DNA from: a virus
IMG/VR virus record: IMGVR_UViG_3300015202_000004
Location: 124,001 to 188,000 of that record
DNA length: 64,000 bases
Reading direction: 5' to 3' (one strand)
The notes under the pieces are model-generated. The model worked only from the letters and a program-made list of their open reading frames with translations. It was not told the DNA's origin and did not search any database. The translations under genes and the position numbers were made by a program. This document shows positions 28,909 to 36,948 of the stretch, in pieces; the first letter of the stretch is position 1; every line of letters begins with the position of its first letter.

Positions 28909-29447
28909 TTACTTTTCTTTCTTTCCTTCAAATTTATTCCATTTCTGTCCATAAATTTTTCATCTTTATAAGGCAATTCAATAAGCTGCGAGTAATACAG
29001 TTTATTCCATTTGGCATCATCTAATGCATGATGAATATTTGTTTGAATAGGCTTAACGTGCTTAACTTTCATTTCAGCAAGTTGTTTTAAGTCAAAACAC
29101 CAATGCGGAAAATGTTTTGGTAAATCAATCATTCTGCCAAATAACTGCGCCAAAACAACCCAATCATATGAAGAGCAGTATGCAACAAATTCAGGTTTGT
29201 TACCCACAAAAGCGAGAATTTCTTCTCTAATCTGTGCGCGAGGCTTCCAAGCATCCGGTTCAACCCGAACACCATCTACAGTCAAGTGATTCAAGACATT
29301 TTCGACAACCCAAGGAACAGCTTTGGAGGCATCAAATTCCGTACTCACAGCGTAGTATTCGCGACCTAGCTCGCTGACAATACCAATGCTAACGAGTTCA
29401 ATCGTTTTGCCGTCCTCAATAAATTCCGTGTCGAAGAAGTATTTCAT
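28896..29447 (-). CDS. Rv2179c-like 3'-5' exoribonuclease (DEDDh)
   Basis: 183 residues. FFDTEFIEDG (DxE), SIGIVSELGREYYAVSTEFD, YCSSYDWVVL and HHALDDAKWN (H...D) follow the stand-alone exoribonuclease family typified by Mycobacterium Rv2179c. Likely acts on RNA 3' ends, matching the RNA-repair theme. Followed by two small coupled genes. Confidence 0.8.
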   Translation of the reverse strand: MKYFFDTEFIEDGKTIELVSIGIVSELGREYYAVSTEFDASKAVPWVVENVLNHLTVDGVRVEPDAWKPRAQIREEILAFVGNKPEFVAYCSSYDWVVLAQLFGRMIDLPKHFPHWCFDLKQLAEMKVKHVKPIQTNIHHALDDAKWNKLYYSQLIELPYKDEKFMDRNGINLKERKKSKCIK

Positions 29448-29456
29448 AACAAACGA

Positions 29457-29485
29457 ATTATACCACAGTTCAATAATTAAATCAA
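29457..29485 (-). promoter_or_regulatory. Promoter of the exoribonuclease operon
   Basis: TTGATT (29480-29485), 17-bp spacer, TATAAT (29457-29462) with TGTGG before it; 9 bases to the ATG at 29447, so leader of ~2-3 bases. Overlaps the end of the CCA-enzyme gene. Confidence 0.75.
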
Positions 29486-31045
29486 GCGTAATCCTGATTT
29501 AGATAAAGAATCCGTAAATAGAGCAGCCTGGTGTGTCATTTTATTGACATACTGAAGGGCTTCTTCTGGGTTTGTTATGCGACCATCAAGCTGGGCCTGG
29601 TAAACATCCTTTAGGATATTACCCATCGCTGGCCCTGGTTTAATTCCAATTTGAGTCAATGATTTGCCGTTGATAAAAGGTTGCGGAGGTGCTTGATTCA
29701 CACCTAGTCGTTTAGCCGTATCATGCAAGTTTCTGTGGTTGTTTGCCATGCCATTATGTTTTGAGTCCATAACGTGCATTAAGTTATCAATACTTTCTGG
29801 TGCTACATGAGAAGACAAATTACGTGCAGTTGCATCGCTTGGTTCAGCATCATTTGCATGTGGCGAATCTAAGCCATTCTTCAAAGATATAACGCGCTTG
29901 CGGATATTTGCTGGCATGCCAACTCTATCTAAGAAGCTTGCGACATTCTCTTTAGGCATATCGTGTGTCAATGAGGAAAAGAACAAAGCGTTTTTATCTT
30001 CGTTAGAAAAACTTTTGTCTCCCTGTAATTTCTTAGCCATATTGTCAACAGTTGCCATCTTTTCAGGTGTCAACTCCAACTCGGGGTAATGTTTAATCCA
30101 ATCCGTATCCTGTAAGACCTTTAGGCCCTTGGAAGGGATATGGCTCTTTTCAGCCAATTTTTGCCATTCTGTCATAACACGGTCTTTGGACAATGTTGGA
30201 TATTCATGAGAAATTTGCTTACTCATTTCAGCCGTGCCAGGGTCCATGTCCATTCCCATGCGACCAGCCAATTGCATGCCTCTTAACACACGCAAGGGGT
30301 CTTCTTTGTACTTCTCGCTTGTCGCTCTTAAAGTCTTATTCTTTAAATCGTCCAAGCCATTAAAATGGTCATGAATCTGTCCCGTGTGAGGGTCTTGCAT
30401 CATGGAGTTAATAGTAAAATCACGACGCGAAGCAGCTTCCTGTTGCGTCATATCAGGGTCCGGTTGTACTTGAAAACCTTTGTGCCCTTGGCCTTCTTTA
30501 TTTTCTCTACGAGGCAAGCTGAAGTCATAGTCTTGTCCATCTGGTGTTTTTAATTTTGTAACACCAAAAGATGAACCCACAGTATTAACTTCGCCATGTG
30601 GTTTTAAAGTTTCTGCAACCTGGTCAGGATGCATTCCGTAAACTTCAACGTCTTTATCTTTTGAATCTTTACCTAATGCCCAATCGCGTGGGTATCCGCC
30701 AACTAAGAAAGGCTTGCCGCCCTTGGCCGTAATGTCGTTCATAATAGATGAAAAAGCAGGACCATGGTCAGGCTTGATAGAACCTACATGCGTAGAGTTA
30801 TCAGGAATACTATGAACTGGCCCGGCAATTGGCTCAAACAAGTTAGAATGCGGTTCAAAATCTGCTTTAGTACCATGATGTTGTGTCCCTTGAAAAGAAT
30901 GTTTTCCAATATAAGTGCCTTCATCAGTAGAAGCTTCTTGTGATGGCATAGCAGGCGCTACAGCAGGTGCTTTTGGCATTGCTGGAACATCGCTCGCACT
31001 CTTAACAAGAATCTTATTACTAATGAATTTTACTACTTTTTTCAT
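29477..31045 (-). CDS. CCA-adding enzyme / poly(A) polymerase-like nucleotidyltransferase
   Basis: 522 residues. Head domain LVGGYPRDWALGKDSKDKDVEVYG (114-137), ASRRDFTINSMMQDP (~205) and EDPLRVLRGMQLAGRMG match class II tRNA nucleotidyltransferases. The ~100-residue N-terminal Pro/Ala-rich extension is unusual, and its first residues (ISNKIL...SASDVP) resemble the start of the kinase-like protein at 35726. It would mature and repair the CCA ends of the tRNAs here that lack encoded CCA. Coupled to the 31042-31989 gene. Confidence 0.88.
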   Translation of the reverse strand: MKKVVKFISNKILVKSASDVPAMPKAPAVAPAMPSQEASTDEGTYIGKHSFQGTQHHGTKADFEPHSNLFEPIAGPVHSIPDNSTHVGSIKPDHGPAFSSIMNDITAKGGKPFLVGGYPRDWALGKDSKDKDVEVYGMHPDQVAETLKPHGEVNTVGSSFGVTKLKTPDGQDYDFSLPRRENKEGQGHKGFQVQPDPDMTQQEAASRRDFTINSMMQDPHTGQIHDHFNGLDDLKNKTLRATSEKYKEDPLRVLRGMQLAGRMGMDMDPGTAEMSKQISHEYPTLSKDRVMTEWQKLAEKSHIPSKGLKVLQDTDWIKHYPELELTPEKMATVDNMAKKLQGDKSFSNEDKNALFFSSLTHDMPKENVASFLDRVGMPANIRKRVISLKNGLDSPHANDAEPSDATARNLSSHVAPESIDNLMHVMDSKHNGMANNHRNLHDTAKRLGVNQAPPQPFINGKSLTQIGIKPGPAMGNILKDVYQAQLDGRITNPEEALQYVNKMTHQAALFTDSLSKSGLRLI

Positions 31046-31989
31046 ATTGATGAATCTTCGAACAACTTATGATGTAAGAGAATAAAAGAAGGTAACTGAA
31101 TGATTTGTTCGGCTGCTTGACCGACTGGATGCTGCGACATTCTACCGATATACTTCATGAGAATAGACGCAAGAACTTCGTATGATTTTTGTGCCAATGG
31201 AATATTGTTTTTGCCGATGACCTTCATGAAGTCGCTAAGAGCGCTCATGAATTCGCCCATCTGTGGGTCCATAAGGTTTCTTGCTTCTTCTAAGAATCTG
31301 TCGCCAATGTTTGCCAAGGTTTCAGTCTGTGACTTTTCTTCTTCTTCGTCTACTTCTGGTGAAGCCAATTCAGGCTTATACTTTGAAGGGTCGAAATCGA
31401 ACAAAGGCTCAAGCTTGTTCCAATGGTAATAGAAATCGTTATCGAATTTGTTGGCAATACGAGGCTTACCGGATTCACGAAGCAATTCGGTAGCAATGCG
31501 ATATTTCTTTGCAATGCTACGGCCCATTGAACGAACACGGTCAGCACTTGACTGAGTTAAGAGTTTATCGAAAGATTCAGGCTTGACAGAATACTTAGGG
31601 TCCAAACTATAAACAGCCATATTATCTAGCTTCGATTTAAGAATAAACTTCTTGAAGCGGTCAACTAAAAGTTTGCCTGCCTCAGTAAATTCAAACCCAT
31701 CATAAAGTTTTGTTGCAGAATTCTTGCGGTCAAAGTCTTCCTTCCACAAGTTATAACTGGCTTTACCGGAGTCTTCTTTAGGCAAAGTTGAGAATTCAGC
31801 ATTACTAACATCGCCAGGATTCTTGCCACGGAAGGCACGAGGAATCCAAATTCTATTGTCTTTCGAACGCAAGAACAAATGATGACCATCCTGGTTAATA
31901 GTCCAATAACCATCTGCACCATCGTGATGAACAACGTTGGCCTGTGGCGGAACATGAGCTATGCGAGTAATGTTAGTAGTAAATCTCAT
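31042..31989 (-). CDS. Hypothetical protein, 315 aa
   Basis: ATG at 31989 after CTGGAGATATT. N-terminal beta-rich region with YWTINQDGHHLFLRSKDNRIWIP, then a helical, charged C-terminal two-thirds with an EVDEEEEKSQTE linker. No family recognised. Overlaps the CCA enzyme by 4 bases, so cotranslated with it. Confidence 0.7.
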   Translation of the reverse strand: MRFTTNITRIAHVPPQANVVHHDGADGYWTINQDGHHLFLRSKDNRIWIPRAFRGKNPGDVSNAEFSTLPKEDSGKASYNLWKEDFDRKNSATKLYDGFEFTEAGKLLVDRFKKFILKSKLDNMAVYSLDPKYSVKPESFDKLLTQSSADRVRSMGRSIAKKYRIATELLRESGKPRIANKFDNDFYYHWNKLEPLFDFDPSKYKPELASPEVDEEEEKSQTETLANIGDRFLEEARNLMDPQMGEFMSALSDFMKVIGKNNIPLAQKSYEVLASILMKYIGRMSQHPVGQAAEQIIQLPSFILLHHKLFEDSSI

Positions 31990-32054
31990 AATATCTCCAG
32001 TAGAATTTACGTATCAATAAGTAAAATACTGTAGCTTCCTCTTATTGTAGCACC

Positions 32055-32190
32055 TAAACTAAATGCCCCAAGGAATTAACCCTGGGGCACATAGTTTCAC
32101 GGGTTCCAGAACTAGCTTCGTTAGAAGCTTTCACGCTTTGCTACGAGGAAACCTTGAGGGTCTTCCCAAGCGTATAGCCCGTCTCAGGCT
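32055..32190 (-). ncRNA. Candidate structured small RNA downstream of Ku
   Basis: About 135 bases with its own promoter (32197-32225), hairpins AGCC/GGCT, CTTGGG/CCTCAAG, GCTTC-TAAC-GAAGC, and a strong TGCCCCAGG/CCTTGGGGCA hairpin at 32064-32089. The closing T-run is weak (TTTAGTTT), so it could instead be the leader of the 31042-31989 gene. No reading frame of note. Confidence 0.5.
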
Positions 32191-32196
32191 CTTTAT

Positions 32197-32225
32197 ATTG
32201 TAGCACAATTAGCTTGCTTTGACAA
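32197..32225 (-). promoter_or_regulatory. Promoter of the small RNA, inside the Ku 3' end
   Basis: TTGTCA (32220-32225), 17-bp spacer, TACAAT (32197-32202). Confidence 0.65.
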
Positions 32226-32985
32226 GCCCTTTGCTCTTATTTTTTGTCATAGGTAGAAATTGGTCAGCATTCTTAATGATTTTCTGAACCGATTTTTCAA
32301 GGACTACTTTTTGCAAAGCAAGGTCATAACTATCGACCATAGAATCATAATCGAATGAAGAAGGAATGCTATCCGTGATAACCTTCATACCTTTGCGGAC
32401 AACGGTGGTTACATCGGGAAGTTCAAGCGTAGGTTTAGGACGCCGAATATCAGAAAAGGGAAGGTGGAGAAGCACCAGGCCGTCGCCATCTGGGACAATT
32501 GCCGCCAGCGTTTCACGACCGTTCTGAAGGGAATATTTACCCATCAAAACCTTGTTGCCCCGAAGCATAGCATCAAGAAGCGCCGCATAGGTAAGGCCGC
32601 TTGAATATCCGTCGTTAACAAGATGGTACTTCTTGTAAGATTCGGTAAGTAAATCAGAAACTTCAGAATCTCTCACCATCGCAACGGTAACAAAATTCTT
32701 AAAAGTTTCCAGCTTCATGTTTTCAATATCTTCATCGGTAATTTCCAGAACTGTGTCGCCATCGCGGTAAACACGCTTGACACTTTCAAGATTACCATGA
32801 GTTTCGCAATTGCGGGGTTGGAGCGCTGGTGCCAAGCAATCGGGACAGGCGTTATTCAGACCCGAACCGGGAGTATCTGAAGAGGAGACGTACAGTTTGA
32901 CGTTCATCGTTAGAATCGGGCTGATTGAAACCTTGATTGTTCCCGATGAACGCCCAACCGTGGTGGACTTAGAAGCTTGTGACAA
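32209..32985 (-). CDS. ku: Ku-like DNA end-binding protein
   Basis: About 258 residues. SSGTIKVSISPILTMNVKLY aligns with the bacterial Ku opening (WSGTISFGLVNIPVKLY); later ...TYAALLDAMLRGNKVLMGKYSLQNGRETLAAI matches the Ku core (YALLREAM...IGK...RE.L). Ku rings load on DNA ends for nonhomologous end joining. The homology needs the TTG start at 32985: the first ATG (32907) would remove the first strand, and TAA closes the frame just upstream of the TTG. A CPDC/NCETH insert near residues 41-60 may be a zinc site. Partner ligase at 42237. Confidence 0.82.
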   Translation of the reverse strand: MSQASKSTTVGRSSGTIKVSISPILTMNVKLYVSSSDTPGSGLNNACPDCLAPALQPRNCETHGNLESVKRVYRDGDTVLEITDEDIENMKLETFKNFVTVAMVRDSEVSDLLTESYKKYHLVNDGYSSGLTYAALLDAMLRGNKVLMGKYSLQNGRETLAAIVPDGDGLVLLHLPFSDIRRPKPTLELPDVTTVVRKGMKVITDSIPSSFDYDSMVDSYDLALQKVVLEKSVQKIIKNADQFLPMTKNKSKGLVKAS

Positions 32986-33009
32986 CGGTTACTCTTTCTG
33001 CGGATTTTG

Positions 33010-33029
33010 AATCCGACTTGAGTCGGATT
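33010..33029 (-). promoter_or_regulatory. Palindromic operator at the Ku transcription start
   Basis: AATCCGACT-CA-AGTCGGATT, a 9-bp perfect dyad overlapping the last bases of the -10 and the start site. Could be a repressor site or a 5' hairpin protecting the mRNA. Confidence 0.55.
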
Positions 33030-33055
33030 ATAACACGGAAACAAGCGAATGTCAA
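33027..33055 (-). promoter_or_regulatory. Ku promoter
   Basis: TTGACA (33050-33055), 17-bp spacer, TATAAT (33027-33032), TGT before the -10; ~35-base leader to the TTG start. Confidence 0.85.
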
Positions 33056-33056
33056 G

Positions 33057-33920
33057 CTATTTCTTTTTCTTTGTACTAGCTTTTTTGGCTTTAGGTATTC
33101 TTGGGTCGGTGATTGGTTCAAGCTCTTCCTTAATAGACTCAGGAACTGGTTTCAATTCTGGCACAATACCTAATGAACGATTTTGTACAGGCTTGAAATT
33201 AGCCTTGGCGTATGCTAGGGCAACCTTGGAAACCATGAAGTGACGCTGAACGTCTGTTTCATCAAATTCCGTCACGCCAATACCATCTTCATCTTTTAAG
33301 ATATTGATGGCATGCATGAAGCCGGATTCAACGTTTGATGGCAAGTCGATTTGGGTATGGTCACCCGTCACAAGAACCTTTGAATTCTGCCCCATGCGAG
33401 TCAAGAACATGTGTGTTTGACCGATAGTAGCGTTCTGAGCTTCGTCTAAAATCATCATGGCGTTTTCGTAGGTTCTACCACGGGTAAAAGCTAGAGGAAT
33501 AATTTGGATTTTCTTATCCGTAATATATGCTTCGAAAACTGCTGAACCCAAATGCTTTTCAAGAATATCAAGCACTGGAGCATTGTAAGGATTTGTTTTG
33601 TCTCTAATATCACCCGGCAAGAAACCTAATCTTTCGCCAGCTTCAACAATTGGGCGTGTAACAATCATCGTTTCGACTTCGCCATATAGCAAAGACTGTA
33701 GAGCTAAAGTTACCAAGCAATATGTTTTGCCTGTACCGGCGACACCTTTAGCAAAGATTATATGATTATCATTAAATTGTTCAACTAATTGTTTCTGGTT
33801 ATCTGTTCTTGGTTGAAACTCCAAGTGAATTGTCTTAGGTTTTAAACGTAGCTTAGGAGCATCGTAAGAAACTTCTTGAACGTTCTTAGGTTTGTTTGGG
33901 CGAGGGCGCTTTGTTGACAT
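33057..33920 (-). CDS. phoH: PhoH-like ATPase
   Basis: 287 residues. Walker A FAKGVAGTGKTYCL (~57-70), TRPIVEAGERLGFLPGD, Walker B MMILDEAQNAT and VTGDHTQIDLP: all PhoH hallmarks. A predicted ATPase/RNA helicase-like protein common in large phages, thought to act in RNA metabolism. C-terminus is Lys-rich (KKASTKKKK). Ribosome site AAAAGGATT. Confidence 0.93.
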   Translation of the reverse strand: MSTKRPRPNKPKNVQEVSYDAPKLRLKPKTIHLEFQPRTDNQKQLVEQFNDNHIIFAKGVAGTGKTYCLVTLALQSLLYGEVETMIVTRPIVEAGERLGFLPGDIRDKTNPYNAPVLDILEKHLGSAVFEAYITDKKIQIIPLAFTRGRTYENAMMILDEAQNATIGQTHMFLTRMGQNSKVLVTGDHTQIDLPSNVESGFMHAINILKDEDGIGVTEFDETDVQRHFMVSKVALAYAKANFKPVQNRSLGIVPELKPVPESIKEELEPITDPRIPKAKKASTKKKK

Positions 33921-33964
33921 ATATAAAAATCCTTTTAAGACTTTACAGTTAGTGTCTGGAAAAT

Positions 33965-34002
33965 AAAAAAAGCCATGGCTAAACTAAACTTGCCATAGGC
34001 TT
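33965..34002 (-). terminator. Terminator or attenuator upstream of phoH
   Basis: AAGCCTATGGC...GCCATGGCTT hairpin followed by seven T on the minus strand, 45 bases before the phoH ATG. The 34003-34137 stretch upstream holds a GGTAA/TTACC hairpin and no gene; a short minus-strand RNA may end here. Confidence 0.65.
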
Positions 34003-34137
34003 CAAAAAGACATTTTTCGGGTAAGGTGTCGCATAGGATGTGTGTTTTACCTTCCGTCAGAATGCCAGGTATTTATACATATATAATGCTGAGTTAAGTG
34101 GATTATATTACAAAGTTTTGGAAACTATTAGAAAGTG

Positions 34138-34166
34138 TTGACAAAGAATTCCGAGTGTGATATACT
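34138..34166 (+). promoter_or_regulatory. Promoter of the macrodomain gene
   Basis: TTGACA (34138-34143), 17-bp spacer, TATACT (34161-34166) with TGTGA before it. First strong rightward promoter after the strand switch. Confidence 0.85.
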
Positions 34167-34173
34167 TAATTGA

Positions 34174-34200
34174 ATGTTAACTAATCCCAGGAGAGTTTAG
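34174..34200 (+). CDS. Leaderless leader peptide, 8 codons
   Basis: ATG seven bases after the -10, reading M-L-T-N-P-R-R-V then TAG, which directly abuts the macrodomain ATG. The AGGAGAG ribosome site of the main gene lies within it. Similar mini-frames precede the ligase and the 38730 gene. Confidence 0.4.
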   Translation: MLTNPRRV

Positions 34201-34737
34201 ATGCAACAGAGAGTCGTCGTAGAGACAAAAGTCGATTTTAAAGAGATTAAATCAGGACTGTTTAATGACAAGCCAGCTAACGCTGTATTGCTGCTTCCGG
34301 TCAATGCTTACATTAAAAGCAATGGCAAAGCGGTCATGGCAATGGGCTGTGCGCTTGTGGCTAAAGCTCGTTTTAAAGGTATTGACGCTAACTGGGGTAG
34401 TGCGCTTGAGGCCCAAGGGCGTCGGCGAGGAAATTATGGCCTTTATAAAACCGAAGCAGTAGGCAATCGACCCGCTATTATCTGGCAAAAACCAAAAGAC
34501 CCTATCATCGTCGCTTTCCCAACCCAATGGGAGTTTAACAAGAAAGCGGACCTGTCTCTTATAGAACGGTCCCTTTCTGACGTTCTAGCCATGGCAGACC
34601 ATTATAAATGGTCAAATATTTATCTGCCTGCAATTGGAACTGGATGCGGTCAACGTTCTTGGAAAACCGAAATTAAGCCAATTCTTATAGATTATTTAGA
34701 TAATCGTTTTACCGTTTGTCATTTGGGCAATTTTTAA
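34201..34737 (+). CDS. Macrodomain protein
   Basis: 178 residues. LLPVNAYIKSNGKAVMAMGCALVAKARF and YLPAIGTGCGQRSWKTEIKPIL match the macrodomain ADP-ribose-binding loops (N...G-x-G-x-A and P-x-x-G-x-G). Probably binds or removes ADP-ribose from proteins or nucleic acids. AGGAGAG at a good distance from ATG 34201. The last 42 bases overlap the end of an HNH gene on the other strand. Confidence 0.82.
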   Translation: MQQRVVVETKVDFKEIKSGLFNDKPANAVLLLPVNAYIKSNGKAVMAMGCALVAKARFKGIDANWGSALEAQGRRRGNYGLYKTEAVGNRPAIIWQKPKDPIIVAFPTQWEFNKKADLSLIERSLSDVLAMADHYKWSNIYLPAIGTGCGQRSWKTEIKPILIDYLDNRFTVCHLGNF

Positions 34738-35349
34738 AATATTTTGCATCAAATTATAAAAATCTTTCTCTGAACAATTACCTTTCATTGTATTGATTTT
34801 AAAACAGCACCAAACTAAATTCTCTTTAACATAACCTTTTTCAGGTTCAAGCTTATCTAAAGACAAGCTATTCTCTAAAGGTTTTCCTTGTTTTTGATTA
34901 AAAACCATTTCTTTTTTTGTATAATAACATAATCCATTTTGTTTTTCATATAAATTTAAAAGATAATCAACATCAATGTCTGAAGTGACAACGCTTTTAT
35001 TTCTCCAAGTTGAAATTCTTTCTTGAATATGTTGTTTAATAGTCATATTTTCAAGATTTTTTCGCTTATATTCTTGCCAGGTTGCTCTTGGAATATTTGC
35101 ATACTCACAAGGATTACACCAAGAATTATAACATTTAAGAATTTGCCTAGAATCTGCTTTACTTCTGTAATTTTTTATTTTAAATTTATCAATAGGTAAA
35201 ATTTTCTTACATTTGCTACATTTTTTTTCTTTAATAATTTCTTTTATCTTTATCATTCTGTGCCCGTAAGCAAACCTTCTTGGACGCCCATTTTCGCTTT
35301 TTTCTGGTATTATCGTTCCACAGTTGCATTCACAATATTTTGTTTCCAT
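34696..35349 (-). CDS. HNH homing endonuclease
   Basis: About 217 residues. CECNCGTII and CSKCKKILPIDKF zinc knuckles, then LCYYTKKEM...SLSLDKLEPEKGYVKENLVWCCFKINTMKG, an HNH variant. ATG 35349 follows AAGGAGATTTTTA; the frame opens further up at 35421 without a ribosome site. Inserted against transcription, its tail overlapping the macrodomain gene. Confidence 0.8.
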   Translation of the reverse strand: METKYCECNCGTIIPEKSENGRPRRFAYGHRMIKIKEIIKEKKCSKCKKILPIDKFKIKNYRSKADSRQILKCYNSWCNPCEYANIPRATWQEYKRKNLENMTIKQHIQERISTWRNKSVVTSDIDVDYLLNLYEKQNGLCYYTKKEMVFNQKQGKPLENSLSLDKLEPEKGYVKENLVWCCFKINTMKGNCSEKDFYNLMQNILKIAQMTNGKTII

Positions 35350-35358
35350 TAAAAATCT

Positions 35359-35382
35359 CCTTGACTTTTTAACAAGACAAGG
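35359..35382 (-). promoter_or_regulatory. Hairpin covering the HNH ribosome site
   Basis: CCTTG...CAAGG stem whose 3' arm includes the AAGG of the AAGGAG ribosome site for 35349. Confidence 0.45.
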
Positions 35383-35477
35383 GTATAATAGTTGGGATAT
35401 GTAATAGCGTAACATTACCATAGCTACAAACGAAGCTAAGTTGAATAATGTGTTATCATGAAGGGTAGAGATATTTT

Positions 35478-35723
35478 ATGAAATTAGTCATTGAAGTCCA
35501 CGATTTCGAAAACAAGCCTCCAGAAATACAGGAAGTATGGGAGCTTATTAACGGTGTCGCTAAACGAACCTTTGGAATTTCTGAAGATGATTTAAGCACC
35601 AAAGTAAATCTAAAAGACGAAAATGGCGCAAAGCTAACCCCTAAAGATGGCGAAGAATTCTTGCACTCGCTTTATGAAAAGATGAACCGTTCAACTTTTG
35701 TAACTGCTAGATTCGAGAACTAA
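35478..35723 (+). CDS. Hypothetical protein, 81 aa
   Basis: ATG 35478 after GGGTAGAGATATTTT. Small alpha/beta protein; no family recognised. Two bases before the kinase-like gene, so likely in one operon. Confidence 0.65.
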   Translation: MKLVIEVHDFENKPPEIQEVWELINGVAKRTFGISEDDLSTKVNLKDENGAKLTPKDGEEFLHSLYEKMNRSTFVTARFEN

Positions 35724-35725
35724 TC

Positions 35726-36703
35726 ATGCGATTAATTTCTAATAAAATATTTTTAAATTTGCGTCGTGTGGCTTCGGCTGTACCGCGTCCTGACACTCCT
35801 TTTACTAATCCTACAGATAATCCTTACCATGACATGGAAACGCCGGATTCACACGCTTTCGGGCAAGAGAACCCAGCTAAGATGGTAAGAACACCTCATG
35901 CAGAGACACATGTTAATTCTGTTCATGAAGTTCATTATCCAAGTGGGCAAAAAGGCTATTTTAAACCAGGAGTCCATGGACTTAAAGAGTCTGCGGTTCA
36001 CCAAATTGGTAATCTATTAGGAATTGCAAACGATAGTAAATCAACGGATAAACTATTAATGCCTACGGTTATGCGAAACCATCCCGACTATGATAACCAT
36101 AATATTCCTAATCCATCGGCTCCTCGTATAGGTTCCGTAATGCAAGCTGCTCCTGGCGAAAGTCACATGCTAAACAATACGCCTGATAAAATCCAAAATT
36201 ATAAAAATTACCACGAAATGGCATTACTCGATGCTTTGACGGGTAATATGGACAGGCATCCAGAAAATGTTATGGCAGACCACAAGAATAAGAAAATTCA
36301 TGGTATCGACCATAGCGAAGCATTTGATTACGACAATCATACGTTTGACCCCACCGACACTCTTGGTGGCGTTCAACATGCGAATAGATTACCACATAAT
36401 ACACCATTGCCACCACAGATGCTAGAACGTTTGAGAAGTTTACCTAACAGTGATTTTCATGAGGTTTTAGATAAAATGATGTTTCATCCTACAATGGTTG
36501 ATAAGATGCAGAATCCAGGCACCGTTACCTTGCCGAGTGGGAAAGTTAAAAACAAAGCAAAGCCATTGGTATCAGGATTCGCAAATACTAGAAAACATTT
36601 TGATAACATGTTGAACCTCGCCCGTAAGTCTAATACCTTCGGCGAGCTTCGAGATAATTATAACAATCACTATAATCCAACAGGCGCACAGCCTGATTTT
36701 TAA
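35726..36703 (+). CDS. PI3/PI4-kinase-like phosphotransferase
   Basis: 325 residues. GQKGYFKPGVHGLKESAVHQIGNLLG (Lys80 as the likely ATP-binding Lys), HEMALLDALTGNMDRHPENV (catalytic loop D-R-H-x-x-N at 176-181) and IHGIDHSEAFD (metal-binding D195) give the PI3/4-kinase-type core also seen in bacterial HipA-like and effector kinases. Target is unknown. The N-terminal ~50 residues are Pro/His-rich and begin much like the CCA enzyme's extension. Confidence 0.78.
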   Translation: MRLISNKIFLNLRRVASAVPRPDTPFTNPTDNPYHDMETPDSHAFGQENPAKMVRTPHAETHVNSVHEVHYPSGQKGYFKPGVHGLKESAVHQIGNLLGIANDSKSTDKLLMPTVMRNHPDYDNHNIPNPSAPRIGSVMQAAPGESHMLNNTPDKIQNYKNYHEMALLDALTGNMDRHPENVMADHKNKKIHGIDHSEAFDYDNHTFDPTDTLGGVQHANRLPHNTPLPPQMLERLRSLPNSDFHEVLDKMMFHPTMVDKMQNPGTVTLPSGKVKNKAKPLVSGFANTRKHFDNMLNLARKSNTFGELRDNYNNHYNPTGAQPDF

Positions 36704-36717
36704 GGGGACCTTCCTAA

Positions 36718-36876
36718 ATGAGCGACAAAGTAGAAATTTACTGCTTCAAGTGTAGAGCTAAGACAGAAGCAAAAGATTTGACACCAGTGACCATGAAAAA
36801 TGGTAAATCAGCCACCTCCGCCCTATGCACAGTATGCAACGGCAAAGTTTTCAAAATCGGAAAATCAGTCAAATAA
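36718..36876 (+). CDS. DUF5679-type zinc-ribbon protein, 52 aa
   Basis: YCFKCRAKTEAKDLTPVTMK and LCTVCNGKVFKIGK match the small DUF5679 family (CxxC...CxxC with VTMKNG...T and a KxFRIGK end). One structural zinc. Starts 15 bases past the kinase-like gene with AAGGGGACC upstream; followed by a terminator. Confidence 0.82.
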   Translation: MSDKVEIYCFKCRAKTEAKDLTPVTMKNGKSATSALCTVCNGKVFKIGKSVK

Positions 36877-36880
36877 CATA

Positions 36881-36907
36881 AAACCCGCCTCACAGCGGGT
36901 TTTTTTA
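36881..36907 (+). terminator. Rho-independent terminator
   Basis: AAACCCGC-CTCACA-GCGGGTTT followed by TTTTTT. Confidence 0.92.
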
Positions 36908-36913
36908 TAGGTA

Positions 36914-36942
36914 TTGACATAATAAGATATTTGTGGTAGAAT
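36914..36942 (+). promoter_or_regulatory. Leaderless promoter of the first SprT-like gene
   Basis: AGGTATTGACA (-35 at 36914-36919), 17-bp spacer, TAGAAT (36937-36942), 6 bases to ATG 36949. Confidence 0.9.
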
Positions 36943-36948
36943 GATTTT

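Noticed and set aside
34003-34137. A minus-strand small RNA upstream of phoH
   Set aside because: The terminator is convincing but no good promoter was found; left as terminator/attenuator only.
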